A DNA stretch of 64,000 nucleotides from Monosiga brevicollis MX1 (lineage: Eukaryota > Opisthokonta > Choanoflagellata > Craspedida > Salpingoecidae), in assembly GCF_000002865.3 (NCBI RefSeq), contig NW_001865039.1, positions 724,791 through 788,790 of the forward strand, in the 5' to 3' direction. Shown in pieces: positions 33,801-45,236 of this stretch. Position numbers and translations under genes: made by a program. Within the stretch, counting starts at the first letter, position 1. Each line of letters opens with the position of its first letter. The notes below the pieces were generated by a model. It searched no databases. It saw nothing but the letters and a program-made list of their open reading frames with translations, and was not told the origin of the DNA.

Positions 33801-35846
33801 CTGCTCCTTGGTCTGTGCCTTTTGCACAAAATCCTTGCCAGCCTTGACCTAGAGAGATGGTATTTTTGTTTGTTTTTGTAGGCCCAGACCAGGTGGGGAC
33901 GGGTAAGATGACCATGGTAAGGCAAAGATTGAAGGAATTATCGTTAAAGGCAAGGAGAGGCAGTAGTGAAGCTACAGACAAAAGAAAATAACGCAGGGCT
34001 AAAGCACGTACGCGAGGGCGGGTCATTGACTTGATGAAATCGTTGTGGTTGATGCCAAGGAGAGAGCACAGGCGCTGCGAGCCTACAATCAAAGCAAGCG
34101 GGCAAACGAAATCATGAGCATGCATAAACCACATGAAAAGCAGCAGGACACACAAAGAAACACAAGCATTGGGAAAGACGTCAAGAACAAGATCCAAGGG
34201 TGGTCAGGATGGTGAACACAGCAGGGCCCTGTCGGTCGGAGGTATACGTACAAACATCTGAGGTGATGCTGGCTTGGTCGTCGCCACGGCGACCGCCCAA
34301 GACGTTGACGTTGCCGAAGAGCAGAACGGCAGAGATGACGCGCCACACATCGTTGATCTCGTCCGAGGACATGCCCATGATGCCAAACGCTTCGTTGGTC
34401 TGCTTGAATTCCTTCTTGTCATCGATGTCACGGAGGGTGACGTCGCCGTTGGACATGAAACGGTAAGACTTGATGTCTTGCAGACCAAAGTCAGTGATCA
34501 AGGCAGTGTCGGCACCGCGCAAAAGCTGGTAAAAGGCGTGAAAGTTGCGCTCGCCCTCGTTTTGGCGGATGGCACGGGACTTCTCCAGCAGGTATGTGTC
34601 AATGGTAGCACCGATAATGACGCCAGCGGCATCAAAATGAATTTTGATGAACTTGCCCTGTAGTGGTCAAAATAGATGCCGATTCAATGGTGAGCGCGCA
34701 CGACTGGGAAGAAGACAGAACATAAATCAACACAAAAGTCGGCCATAGCTCGAGGTACACATACAAAGCGAGAAGAGTTGTCGTTCTTGATGGTAGCGGC
34801 GTTGCCAAAGGTCTCAAGGATGGGGTTGGCTTGGAGAAGCTGACGCTCAAGCTCGCCCTTGCCCATGCCACCACTGGCGCTGGTGCCGCCAAGAACGTCT
34901 TTAGCACGACCAGCAGCCGCCACGCTGGCCAGATACTGAATCACCTTCTTGGTGTTCTCAGTCTTACCAGCACCGGATTCACCGGTGCAGAGGATGGACT
35001 GATCGTCGCGGTCCTGAAGCATGGAACGGTAGGCGGTGTCAGCAATCGCAAACACATGGGGCGGCATGTTCTCGCGCTTTTTGCCCTTGTACAAGGCGAC
35101 GGCTTCCTCAGTGTAAATGGGAAGTTGCTTGTAGGGGTTGATCACGACGCAAAACAGGCCCGAGTACGTCTGTGTGGGGCAGACAAGCATGGAGGTGGCA
35201 CGACACAGGGGTAAGATCGGGGAAGATACCGAGCGAAGACAGCGTATTTGCGAGCCATTCTTGAACGGTTTCGGAGCGACAAGGCATGTACAGAGTACAC
35301 GTACGTAAATGAGGTCGGCCATGTAACGATCTCGCAGATTGTGGAGCACCGAGGCCTCGTTCAGGTGGGTCAACTCGGCCATGTCCTCAACCTGGACGAG
35401 AGGAAAAGAGAAAGAGGAGAAGGCAGACGATGAGAATCCGACGCAGCTTCAAGCCTGTTGCGCAGGGTTTCAGGAGCGTGCATGGCAGTCTATTGTAGAT
35501 GGGTGAGGAGAATTGCTGACCTTGTTGAATTTGGGTGGGTTCATCTGCTGGGTGTCATCCTTGGGGATGGTTACCGTCTGGTGATCCGAAACACGCTCGC
35601 AGGTGATCGAGTCACCACTGTCGCTGCGAATCTCAGCCGCAACGTAGCCTGATGGGGTGATAAAAACCAGGGTTGGAGGCATGAGAATGGACAGGCGACA
35701 GCACCAAACTTAGATGGCGCGAGGGTGCTGTGGAGGTAATGCGCGATACCTTCAGTCTCATCGGGCACCCAAACACGCTTGAGCGCTGCCCACGACTTGA
35801 CATCGTCGCTGCTGCGCTGCACGCGCAAGTGTTGCAACACGCTCAT
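30337..35846 (-). CDS. Conventional (class II) myosin heavy chain
   Basis: Twelve exons: 35846-35750, 35648-35521, 35391-35305, 35169-34765, 34657-34252, 34082-34012, 33848-33418, 33305-33011, 32925-32209, 32085-32025, 31917-30954, 30733-30337; 1,352 aa as assembled. Residues ~30-75 are the SH3-like N-domain ([19 protein letters not shown]). Motor: P-loop GESGAGKT (34961-34983), switch I NDNSSRF, switch II DIAGFE, relay and [13 protein letters not shown]1 helix [15 protein letters not shown]. Two IQ motifs ([25 protein letters not shown]) bind essential and regulatory light chains, then the KPLL head-tail junction and a heptad coiled coil ending in a non-helical acidic tailpiece (GGNDDEEEV). 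The rod is only ~530 residues versus ~1,100 in animal non-muscle myosin II; an assembly gap in intron 30734-30953 may hide exons, though phases join across it. Confidence 0.95.
30859..30908. other. Assembly gap (50 N)
   Basis: Fixed-length run of N flanked by G-runs and A-runs inside a myosin intron, so the true missing length is unknown. It lies where extra rod exons would be expected. Confidence 0.99.
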
Positions 35847-37365
35847 GTTGCTGTTTTTCACGAGTGTAGCTCAAAGCACAAAGTGGGGGCCAGGACAGGC
35901 GAAATGATCCTTCAATCTAGAGCAGCGATGGGGGACACGATGGTGAGCACCTTGATCGAGCCAAGCAGGACTTGCTGGCTGTGCTGCCATGGTGCAGAAC
36001 ACCTACCCAAGGACGGATGAGAGGAGCTTCAGGATCAAAAGCGCCAGGGGAGGCGCTGACCACTGACGGATCTACCGAGCACACGGCCACCAAAATCAGC
36101 CAGGAGACGCTGACACCAAGTACCCAAGCACACAGGGAGGAAGCCATCATATGGGAAGCCATCGACGGGTTCGCAGTCATCCCCTCGCCTCAAAGAAAGG
36201 CAGTGTGAAACAAAGACAGAGTGTGGCAGGGGAGGCGAGCAAGCAAGCAAAAGACCAAGGGAGTGAAAGCTGTGTGATAAGAAAATGGCAGCCCTGGAGT
36301 CCTCACGCACAAGGTCAGAGTCGTTTGAGCGCAATGTCTGAACTCAGGGATGGGTTTGAGAGGCAAGATGCAAATGCCAGCGCAAAAAGCCGCAGTTCGT
36401 GTCAAACAGACAGTCTGTGTCAGTGCCAGTCTCAGCAACGCAATGAGGTCATGGGGGAGACAGGAGCAGACCAGGGAGGGGTGCATGGATAATGCGCGCG
36501 AAAAGGAGGAAGGGATTGACCGCGCGAGCCACTGGCGCTGCAGCCAGCGATTTCAACTGGAGTGCTTTGGCAAACGACAACAGAAGCGATGCATCACAGA
36601 CAGAATAAACAAAGCCTTGCTAAACAGCAGCACCCAAGAGATCGCACACACACACACACACACACACACGGTCCAGAGCAAGTCCACATTATGGCATTCA
36701 CGCGTGCCCACCAGGCACTGGCGCTGCCGTTTCTACCTGATCAAGCGTTGGTCTTTGGTGGGTGTGTGGACGCCACTGAACCAAACGAAACTCTTTCTCT
36801 GCAACCACACACACACTTGAAATTTTTGACTGTTTGTGTCTCTGTGTGTGTGGCTCTGTCTCTGTGTGTGTGGCTCTCTCTCGCTCTCTCTCTCTTCTCT
36901 GCTCTCTCTCTCTCTTCAAAATTTTCTTTTGTTCTGGGGGGTGCAGTCACACATGCAGGTCGTTAAAGCCTGTATGTTGGCAGGGGCAATCGCACACGCG
37001 GGAACACCACTGGTTATAGAAAGGTGCGTGTGTAAAACAGGCTCCAACACGCTCCTTCAGCGTGTTGGATGTTTCCGTCAAAATTTGAGATCTGGGAAAA
37101 AGGAGAAAAAAACAAGCTTGCCCATGCACTCGCTTACTGCCAAGTGTGTGTGCGCTCGAGCTGTGACAGGCAAGGCCTCCAGGTAGCAACATAGAGTCAA
37201 AGACGAGATGAAGATTTGAGAATTGTTGTTAACTCAATTTTGTCGCTTAAATTATTTAAATTGGGATTCCATGCATGAATGCAAAGTGGCTAGAGCGAGC
37301 TGTGTGTGCGAGCAAGCAGACCACAACTGCGGACAGAAGAGCTTGTGCTTGACTTACATCGGATG
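35847..37365. other. Upstream region of myosin II gene
   Basis: 1.5 kb between the myosin start and the SMG5 stop (both minus). Contains (CA)n at 36643-36669 and a CT/GT-rich block at 36820-36915. Probably promoter and 5' UTR exons of the myosin gene; no coding gene supported. Confidence 0.45.
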
Positions 37366-40300
37366 TTAAGATATCAAGGTTCGTGATGACGCACGGTCAC
37401 GACCGCGGCCACGACTATGGCCTCGCCCCGTGCTTCGACCACGAGCAGCCCTCGACCCATGCCCGACGGTATCGGGGGCAGTCTCCGAGACCGACTGATG
37501 ACCGCCATTTCGACCCCTTTTGCCTTGACGACCCCGATGAGCACCGCGGCCGCGGCCGCGCCCACGACCACGACCACGATGAGGAGCTGGCAGGTCGAAT
37601 GCCTGGGCTCGAGCCCGGTCAAGGATTGTCTCCAAGGACAGGCAGGGCAGATCGAGATGCGAGGCCACCCGCTGGACCAGCTCATCCGTGCTTGCCAAAG
37701 TGGCCGGGCCTCCAAGCCGCCGTGCACAATCGATGAGCGCTCGCACTTGTCGCAAGTGCTCCTGCTCTGCATCCGATCCTGCAGATGCAGCCTCCAGCTC
37801 TTGCCAAAATTCCGCCTCATCCGCGCTCTCCTCAAGACCCAGGGCCTCCGAGTCTGAAACAGCGTCCAAGGGTGAGGTCTCGAGCTGCACATGGGGACTT
37901 GGCGCCTGTGTCATCTGATCCAAAAATCGTATGGCCTCGCGTGCCCGCCCATTGATAGAGCCCGTGCCCGATTTGAGCAAGTCCAGCCCGCGCAACGCAG
38001 CCTGCGCGACCACCACCACACACCGCTCCAGCTGTGCCAGCTCGCGACCTGCCGCTAGCGCCATGGCCCACGCCTCAGCGTCCGGAATCACAAAGGGTGT
38101 CAGTTGAACCGCTTGTTGAGCCGCTGCCACTTGAGCTTGCAGCTGTGCCACGTTGGCCTCGAGCCGCAGCTGCCCCATACGTGCCTGGACTGTAGTCACG
38201 TCAGCTGCCACGGCGTCTTCATCCACTTTTTTGGAGCGTGACGGAGCCAGGTGCTTCTCTTGCTGCTGCACCAAACGGTGCAGCGTGGCTCTGAGATGAA
38301 GCACCCCAGACTCACCCCGTTCCACTTCCTGAGGATAAGTGCCCGGGAGCAAGTCGCCCCAGTCTATAACCCGCGCCAGTCGCGCCGTACAAGTATTTCC
38401 ATGCGAAGCCGACAAAAGGTTGGTTGCTGGCAGAACATAACGAAGGCCTTGAAGCTCTTGATCTTCTGGGGTGGCCATTGACTCGCCCGGGGCCACAGCC
38501 GTCGACACGTGGGTGACAGCCGACTTGGCTGCTGTGTGGAGTTGCACGGCCGCATCCAAAAGCTGCGCAACGCCCGCTTGACCAGATCGCCGCTGCATTT
38601 CCTTCTGGACAGGCATGCTGAGCAGCCATCGCAGCCACAGCTGGGCTGCTGCAAGCGAACTCGTCGTGATCGTGTGCGGTTCAATACCCGCGAATACCAC
38701 AAGCTGTTGCTTTGCCACAGACAGCGTGGCCTCAGCCCATCGCATGCATAGATACATGGCACAATCACGCGCCATGGAGTCTTTGGCCAAGGCCAAGGCA
38801 TGCTGGATCAGCACGCCCAGCTGCAAGCTCGTGGGCCTGCCTTCTTCCTTCACCTGGCCCGTCGTGGTCTCCGTCTCCATGCAAAGCTGGTCACGAGCCA
38901 GTTGGACGAGCCGAACGCAGCGGTCTTGAAAGCCACCCAAACTTTGGCCTCGAGCACAATCAAGTAGGACTCGGGCCACCTGGGCCACCACCGAGCGTTC
39001 CAAGGTCTCCCTGCCATCAACCCGGTGCCCAGATCGGGGTCAGTGTGAGTGTACGCGGGTGGGTGAACCAAGGCTGCTTTGGTCGGGTCTTTCAGGCGTC
39101 TGACGCTTCTTGAGCGGCACGCGGGTACGGGAAACCAAAGGTGCAAACAGGCGAATCCAAGATACCGCTGTGCACGCAGGGCACCATTCGTCGTCGAATC
39201 AGCCTCAGCCGGCAGCATGACTTGAGGCTCAACCTGAATCCAACACACACAAAAAAAAAAAAAAAAAAATCCTCGCGTCACGTCTGGCGCAGGCGCTCAC
39301 GAGGCGCGGTGGTCAGGATGAAAATGAGCGATCATACCTGATCCAGGACGGCCAACAAGCCCGTGTTCGCATTGCGCGCCCGCTGCTGCGATGCAGCACT
39401 ATAGCGACCAAACACAAAAAACGGCAGGCGGCGCGCAAACGTTTGAGCCAGATATTAATATCAGATTGACACGAAAATGCAGATTTCAGACTGCAATGCT
39501 ATGGTCGGCCATGCCTCCTCGCTTCCACTGCCATCTCGCAGGCCGCAGGGATACGTACGCGCGGGCATAGGCGTACATGAGCGCCAGTGGAGACTCCGCT
39601 TTCACATCTTGCAACACCAAGGCAGCTTGATGCCAAGCCGTGCCTTTATTTTACCCAGAAGCAAAGAGGAGAGCGTCAGCAGCAGTGCTTGAGGCTTGAG
39701 GGCTTGATAAAACGAAGAGGGGCATCGGTAATTCAACGCACCATCATCTGGATTCAGGCGCTGTGCCGCTGTATAACAGGCCAGGGCTGCCAGATGGTGA
39801 GGAGTGGTGGCGTCCAGCTGGCCCAGGTATCGCTCTGCAATCACCTCACGCGAATGAGATTGAACAGCCTGCTGGGGAGGGGGGTGTTGCAATGGTTTCA
39901 AAGCCAGCGCACCCGTGTCTCCACTCCAAATGAGGCAACGATGTTGCAGTGCAACTGCAGGTGTGGTCCGTCGGACTGTCTCGAGCAACCTGTTGTAGCC
40001 ACAAAATTCCAAAATGGCCGGTGGCGGATGGGCAAGTCAGTTGAGTTGTGAGCTGCAATGTCAGTCAGAACACAGTTGAGCGACGCACCCAAGGCCAGCC
40101 AGCAGCGTGGCTCGCACGCGGGCCGTTGCTTCCGGGGCTACCTGTGTCCACGAGACCAACAAATATCAGGCACAAAGGTTACATTGAAGAAGACGTCTTG
40201 AAAGAAAGAAAAGAAGAAACAACACGCAAAGAAGGAAAGGCTATTTTGGCCTAGGAGCCCAGCAGGTGCGCACGTCAACGTCAACGTACTGCCTCGGCAG

Positions 40301-40865
40301 CTGGATCCTCATCGTGGAGTGCCCGCCACCATTTGAAGCGCGCGTGGATGCCATATCGCCAGTAGCTCAGAACAATCTCCTATCGCATGCCATCACACAC
40401 AGCCATGAACCTTCAGGCTTAACGACTTGCCCGGCTTTGGCTCACGGTGCTGGTCCGTGTCCCAAGCGCAATGAATTACATGCAGCCCTGGGCCATGTCG
40501 ACCGCGAATCACACGGGTGCATACCGCGAGCGGTCGGGGCTGGCCCAGTCCAAGGTCAATGAGCTGCCGCAAGCTACAAAGCAACAAAAGCCACCGATCA
40601 GCAAGAGAAAGGATCCAAGCGGAAGCTCCAATTGCCAGCTTTAATCCAAGTGGCCGACATACCGGTCAACAAGATGCTGATACGGCGGCGCGTACAAAGT
40701 CTCCAGGGCACGTCTACCCTGGCAGCCGGCCTGACGCAGAGATTCCTTGAGTTGCGCGCTTATCTCCTCGCATTGTCTATCAGAGCGAGAAACAGGGTCG
40801 CGCGGTCCACAAGCGCAACGTGGCGGCCGGAATGAGCGGCAGCGGAAGCACCTCCGCAGCAGCAA
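37366..40865 (-). CDS. SMG5: SMG5-like nonsense-mediated decay factor with RG-rich tail (5' end uncertain)
   Basis: Ten exons followed in phase: (~40865)-40663, 40573-40525, 40379-40290, 40141-40089, 39989-39913, 39834-39742, 39643-39559, 39398-39338, 39233-39136, 39010-37366; about 800 aa. The N-terminal part matches the Est1/SMG5-7 14-3-3-like fold: RATLLAGLG, HRCLIWSGD, ALACYTAAQRLNPDDGTAW, SPLALMYAYARA. The large last exon has QARMGQLRLEANVAQLQAQ, then a PIN domain TPFVIPDAEAWAM...CVVVVAQAALRGLDLLKSG, the same order as human SMG5 (LRLQLEVSQLEG, LVPDTQALC, VIDGLDLLKK). SMG5 PIN is catalytically dead; here too only the first Asp is obvious. Unlike human SMG5 the protein continues past the PIN domain into an RG/RGG-rich tail. 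The start codon was not resolved; ATG at 40899 is in another frame. Confidence 0.78.
37383..37590 (-). other. RG/RGG-rich C-terminal tail of SMG5-like protein
   Basis: Encodes HRGRGRGRGRGRGAHRGR, then RGKRGRN and RAARGRSTGRGHSRGRGRDR. RGG tails bind RNA and are targets of arginine methylation. Both DNA strands are GC-rich here, with (CGTGGC)-like repeats. Confidence 0.85.
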
Positions 40866-40899
40866 GGCGAGCAGCAGCAGACGAACGCTGTGAGATCAT

Positions 40900-41605
40900 T
40901 TTTCTCGTTCAGACGGCTCATCCTGAACAGCCGTTGTAAACTGCTGTTATATAAAAACTCACAATCACTTTATCGGGAAAAATATCTCCTCCAACTATTC
41001 AAATCACTCACACGCTGAGCAGGGCACTTTTCCATACGTGACTGGTACGTCGCCCTTGTCGTGTGCATGTGTGTGTCGCCCCGAGCCACCTGCGAGTCGG
41101 GTCGGGTCTGTCTCCATGCGTCCGTTCTTCTTCTGGTGCGGGAGGGAGTTTTGATGGCAGCCCGACTACTCTATCCATTGGGGACCAGAACCAGTATTGG
41201 TCCGGTGCTGCCAGCGTAGCGTGTGCAGGCTATTGCGGTTGGCCCAACATCATTCTTTCGTTGTTGAGGTTGAGCTGATTGCGAAAAACCTGGCCGGGCG
41301 GCGGGATACAGCCACCTTTCAGCAGGGGCATGCGTTGTCGGGGTAGCGCCTGTTTTGCAATGTCGTTTGAGCCGAGTTATATCATCGGACCTGCCTTTGT
41401 GGCACTTGTTGTTTTTTGCTTTCGTGTCTTTTTGTTTTTTTGGGGGGGAAGACATAACGACCTTGACGCCAAGATCGTGTGCCTTTTGGTCGTTGGGTCT
41501 TTGCTGGGCCGCTAGCCGTCTTCGTGCGCAGGTTTCGGATGTTGTCATGGCGCTTACCAACTCATTCTCATTGCTTTGGTTGTGTCTCTTTTGGCATAGG
41601 TCATC
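40900..41605. promoter_or_regulatory. Divergent promoter region SMG5 / RPL17
   Basis: About 700 bp. The TAG at 41598-41600 just before the RPL17 ATG (GGCATAG then GTCATCATGG) looks like a splice acceptor, so an RPL17 5' UTR exon probably lies in 41040-41300. Confidence 0.45.
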
Positions 41606-42388
41606 ATGGTTCGCTACGCTCGCAACCCCGACGAGGCCGTCGAAGCCAAGAGTGAGTTTCCTCTCCTGATTGGCCTTTGCCATGTGCCTCGTTCAAGTGG
41701 AGGGGGGGTTGTCTCTTGCTATTTCCCTTTCATTAGTCTCATTCCTCCCTTTGCTTCTGGTCTTGTTTTGTGATTTAGCCTGCAAGACGCGGGGCAGCTA
41801 CCTGCGCGTGCACTACAAGGTAAGCCGTAATGATTTGTGTCGGACCTTGGCGATGGCGTTCTTGACGCTCTTCCAAAGAAAGTTGAGCGAGACCACCTCC
41901 TTGTACAGTCTCATTTGGATGTGGTTGGTGCTGCTTTTCGTTGATAGAACACGCGCGAGACCGTTCACGCCATCAAGGGCATGACCCTCAAGCGTGCTCA
42001 GGCCTTCCTTGAGAACGTCAAGGCCAAGAAGGAGATTGTCCCCTTCAAGCGCTACAACGGCTCCATCGGCCGCAAGGCCCAGTGCAAGGCCTGGGGCTGG
42101 TCTCAGGGTCGCTGGCCCACCAAGTCGGCCGAGTTCGTGCTTGGTCTGCTCAAGAACGCCGAGTCCAACGCTGAGGCCAAGAACCTCGACACCGAGAAGC
42201 TCGTCATTGAGCATGGTCAGGTCAACCGCGCCCCCCACATGCGCCGCCGCACTTACCGTGCGCACGGTCGTATTAACCCCTACCAGTCGTCCCCTTGCCA
42301 CGTCGAGATGTGGCTGGTTGAGCGCGACGAGACCGTTCCCGCCGCCCAGGACTCGACCGGCCGCTCCAAGAAGGTGGTCTCGGCTTAA
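41606..42388 (+). CDS. RPL17: 60S ribosomal protein L17 (uL22)
   Basis: Three coding exons, 41606-41651, 41779-41819, 41948-42388; 175 aa, the normal uL22 length in this clade (human 184). Start [15 protein letters not shown], then [62 protein letters not shown] and [20 protein letters not shown], the universally conserved beta-hairpin that lines the exit tunnel. Strong bias to C-ending codons in exon 3 fits high expression. Confidence 0.98.
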
Positions 42389-42722
42389 GCGTGCGTTCCC
42401 CTAACTGTCTCTGAGGCTTTTTGAGGCGCACACCCGGGCCGCGCCCTTTCTCCTGATCCCGGACGGTCCGAACTCGCAGCAATTGACCATTTATACAGAA
42501 CCTTTTGGTTTTTTGGTTTTTTTTTTCCTTGTTTCCTTGAATGTGTTAAATCTTTCATCCCCGTCAACTTCTCGTAATTAGCGTCGCACTGTCGATAAAA
42601 AAAAATGACATGGCAGACTGCATGTAACCTCCAATTTTCGAGTCTTTTTGCGAGTTGTGGAATAGAGCGTGCAAGCAGGCCTCAGAGGTGCTTTCAGAGA
42701 AGGGAGGTAGAAAAAACGCGTG
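42389..42722. other. Convergent spacer RPL17 / BCCIP
   Basis: 334 bp of 3' flanks with a T-rich patch at 42505-42530. Nothing else seen. Confidence 0.5.
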
Positions 42723-44786
42723 TTACTCGTCATCTTCGCCGTCCTCAACATCCTCGTACACGGTGGTGTACATCTCACCCAATTGTCGCGCCGTCTTGGC
42801 AAAGGTCTCATAATCAAGTACCAGGCACTGACGAAAGGCTCTGCCAAACCATCAAGGCCAAAGACTTAGCATGAGGCACGGAACATGCACAAGCAAACAC
42901 GATCGCCGGCTCGCAGTGGCTGCCCGGCCAAGCGTACCGATATGGGTAGCTGCCTTCGCTATCCTGCACAACAGACACTTCAAAGGCCGCCCGATGCAGC
43001 GCCACCTAGGCACAAGCACACCACTTGCTCCGTGAGACGAGCTGGGCCGTGCAACATGTCATCACGCCTGCCGCGACCTACCGCGGAGAATTGCTCGTCC
43101 TCCTCACAAGAAAAGTTGAGGGGCGCCTGTCGGTTGCCCGCAGAGATATGAGCTCAACGAAGCATGCCATGATCAAGCTCGCTCAGCCACAGGCGCACAA
43201 GTTGCACCCACTTCGTTACCCGAGGCTCCCCGCTCCTTCCAGGCCTTGATGATCATGACCACTTGTGTCGGCGTTGCGGCTTGGCCCTGGTCAATCGAAA
43301 GAAAGCACGAGCCATCAGTGAATAAGCTCGACGCCCGCGGGCCCGTTGACTCGAGTACACGCGTGCTCAAAGAGGGTGTAATCACGGGCCGCAGGTTAGC
43401 CTCAAGGCGTCAGCACGTACAGCCTGGACCGCAGTGTCGAGATCCTGCACCAAACTGTTATACAAACCGACCGCCAGTTGAGGCGGCAGGTTGATGAAGC
43501 GCTCCCTGCACACGGTGTGCGTAACATGCCCCACAGTCAGGTTTGTTCACAGAACAGCCAGGTCAGGCGGGCACGAGAGCTTTGCAAGCAAAAGGAGCAA
43601 GTTGATATCGCGCAGCCTGTACAACGCACGCGATCAGCAATAGATTATTGCTGTTCTTCAAAGCAGCTGCCAATTGGGTCTTTTGACGTCAACAGCAAGA
43701 ACACGCCGTGAGCATTCTCATCTCCGTCCCATCTCAGAGACTCAATCGCCTAATCGCCGCTTCCCCTTGCGCCTTCAACTGTCCCTTGTCCCTCAGCGAA
43801 GCAAGCGTGGCCAGCACCTTGAAATCCATGTCCGAGATGTGCTTGGCCAGCCATTGCTTGAGTGCACGCAGCCAGCTCGACTTCTGCTTGGAGCAAGGGA
43901 AAGCCCCAAGGGAAAGGCCCACGAGTCAGGCTCGAGTGGGTAGACTTATTGCCATAATGTGAGAGCCAAAGGTGTCCTCCCTGACCTTGATGTCACCCAT
44001 ACGCAGGGGGCTCATGACCGCGTACACGTCATAGGCACCGTCTGGATCCTCATCTGTGGCGCCGTCTACCGCATCGCTCTGCGCCAGTGCAAACAGCATG
44101 AAATCAAAGCCCGGTGCAGTACCAGCCAGCAAGTGTGCAGCAGAAAGTGGGCACTTACCGCAGCTTCTTGAGCTGCGGCCTGGGCCGCCTTATCGCTGGC
44201 CACGATGCCCGAGGTGGGATCTTGTTCGACTTTGATGACAGTAGACTGCTCGGCTTTGTCGATGATGGTCCGCGCCAACTCTCCGAGGTCTGCATCTGCC
44301 CGTGGCATCATCTGACAGCAAGGCCAGGGAAGCATGCATGAGCCGGGCCACCAAGGACTACAAACTGCTGTGCGTGGTCAATCATGGGTCCGAGCGCAGG
44401 CACCCACCTGCTGCAACAGCGTTTTGATGCCCCAAAAGTCATCACCAATGGGCTGGAAGGCGTTAAAGCTGACGTTGAGTGTCTGTCACCATTGCGGGAG
44501 ATGAGCGTCGCAGAGTGTGAACCGACGGAAGCACTCGTCGTTTTTCAGCTTGCTCAAGCCTTGCATTTCCTCAGCCAGCCACATGACCGTTCACATACAA
44601 CTTTCTCTATCCAAAGCGACACTGCGGATAGCCAAAAGCAAAGGCGGTCAAACGTACGTCATCGTCCCCCTCCTCGACCAGGTCGGCCGCCATGAGCGTC
44701 GTGGGTGCCTCCTCTGCGTCTTCGGTATCTACCACGGGGGCCGCCTTCTCCTGGCGCTTGACCTTCTTGTTCTGTGACTCGGCCAT
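42723..44786 (-). CDS. BCCIP: BCCIP/BCP1 family protein
   Basis: Ten exons: 44786-44658, 44482-44408, 44311-44159, 44078-43986, 43883-43780, 43505-43421, 43286-43212, 43126-43082, 43005-42938, 42840-42723; 314 aa, equal to human BCCIP. Features: basic/acidic start MAESQNKKVKRQEK; VSFNAFQPIGDDFWGIKTLL; DKAEQSTVIKV; GAYDVYAVMSPLRMGD; ERFINLPPQLAVGLYNSLVQ, the most conserved block; LNFSCEEDEQFSAVALHRAA and FEVSVVQDSEGSYPYR. The end is acidic (YEDVEDGEDDE). The family acts in ribosome biogenesis/nuclear export (yeast Bcp1) and in BRCA2-linked genome stability in animals. The 43780/43505 junction is the least secure. Confidence 0.9.
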
Positions 44787-45236
44787 GCCAACCGTTTGTG
44801 CCAAACGCACTTTTCTCCTTTCACTCCACCTATCCGGACTCACTCCTACGACCGTTGAGCCAATGGCGACCAGACCCGAGAGCCCACCACCGATTGAAGT
44901 GTGTTTTCGCCGGACGGGCTGAATCACGTGCTGACAATGTGCACCACGTTTGTCTTACATTTATGTCTGACAACAACGCCAACTTTTCACTTGGACAAGT
45001 CACAACCAGTTTGGATTTTTTGTGAGAGAGGAGAGAGAGCGAGAGAGAGAGAAAAGCTGACACGATGATGAAGGGCGAAGGGCGGGATCATGACATGACA
45101 TGGTGTAGACGGCAGCGCCCGGGGCAGCGTTGGTGAGGTGCCAGCGGGACTGGTCTTGCACTGGACGTGCTTTTCGCTGCATCCACTTCTTTATCTATCT
45201 CTCTTTCTCTGTCGGGGAGGGTTTTCTTCCGTTGAC
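44787..45236. promoter_or_regulatory. Divergent promoter region BCCIP / LIG4
   Basis: 450 bp between the start codons with a short (GA)n at 45026-45054. Likely a shared promoter for two genome-maintenance genes. Confidence 0.45.

Noticed and set aside
35917-36180. Possible small secreted protein upstream of myosin
   Set aside because: No splice consistency, overlaps probable myosin 5' UTR, and no recognisable signal beyond chance hydrophobicity.
44517-44620. Minus-strand stretch reading AEEMQGLSKLKNDECFRR as an extra BCCIP exon
   Set aside because: Skipping it gives a phase-perfect 314-aa protein matching the family; the stretch has no matching acceptor/donor pair.
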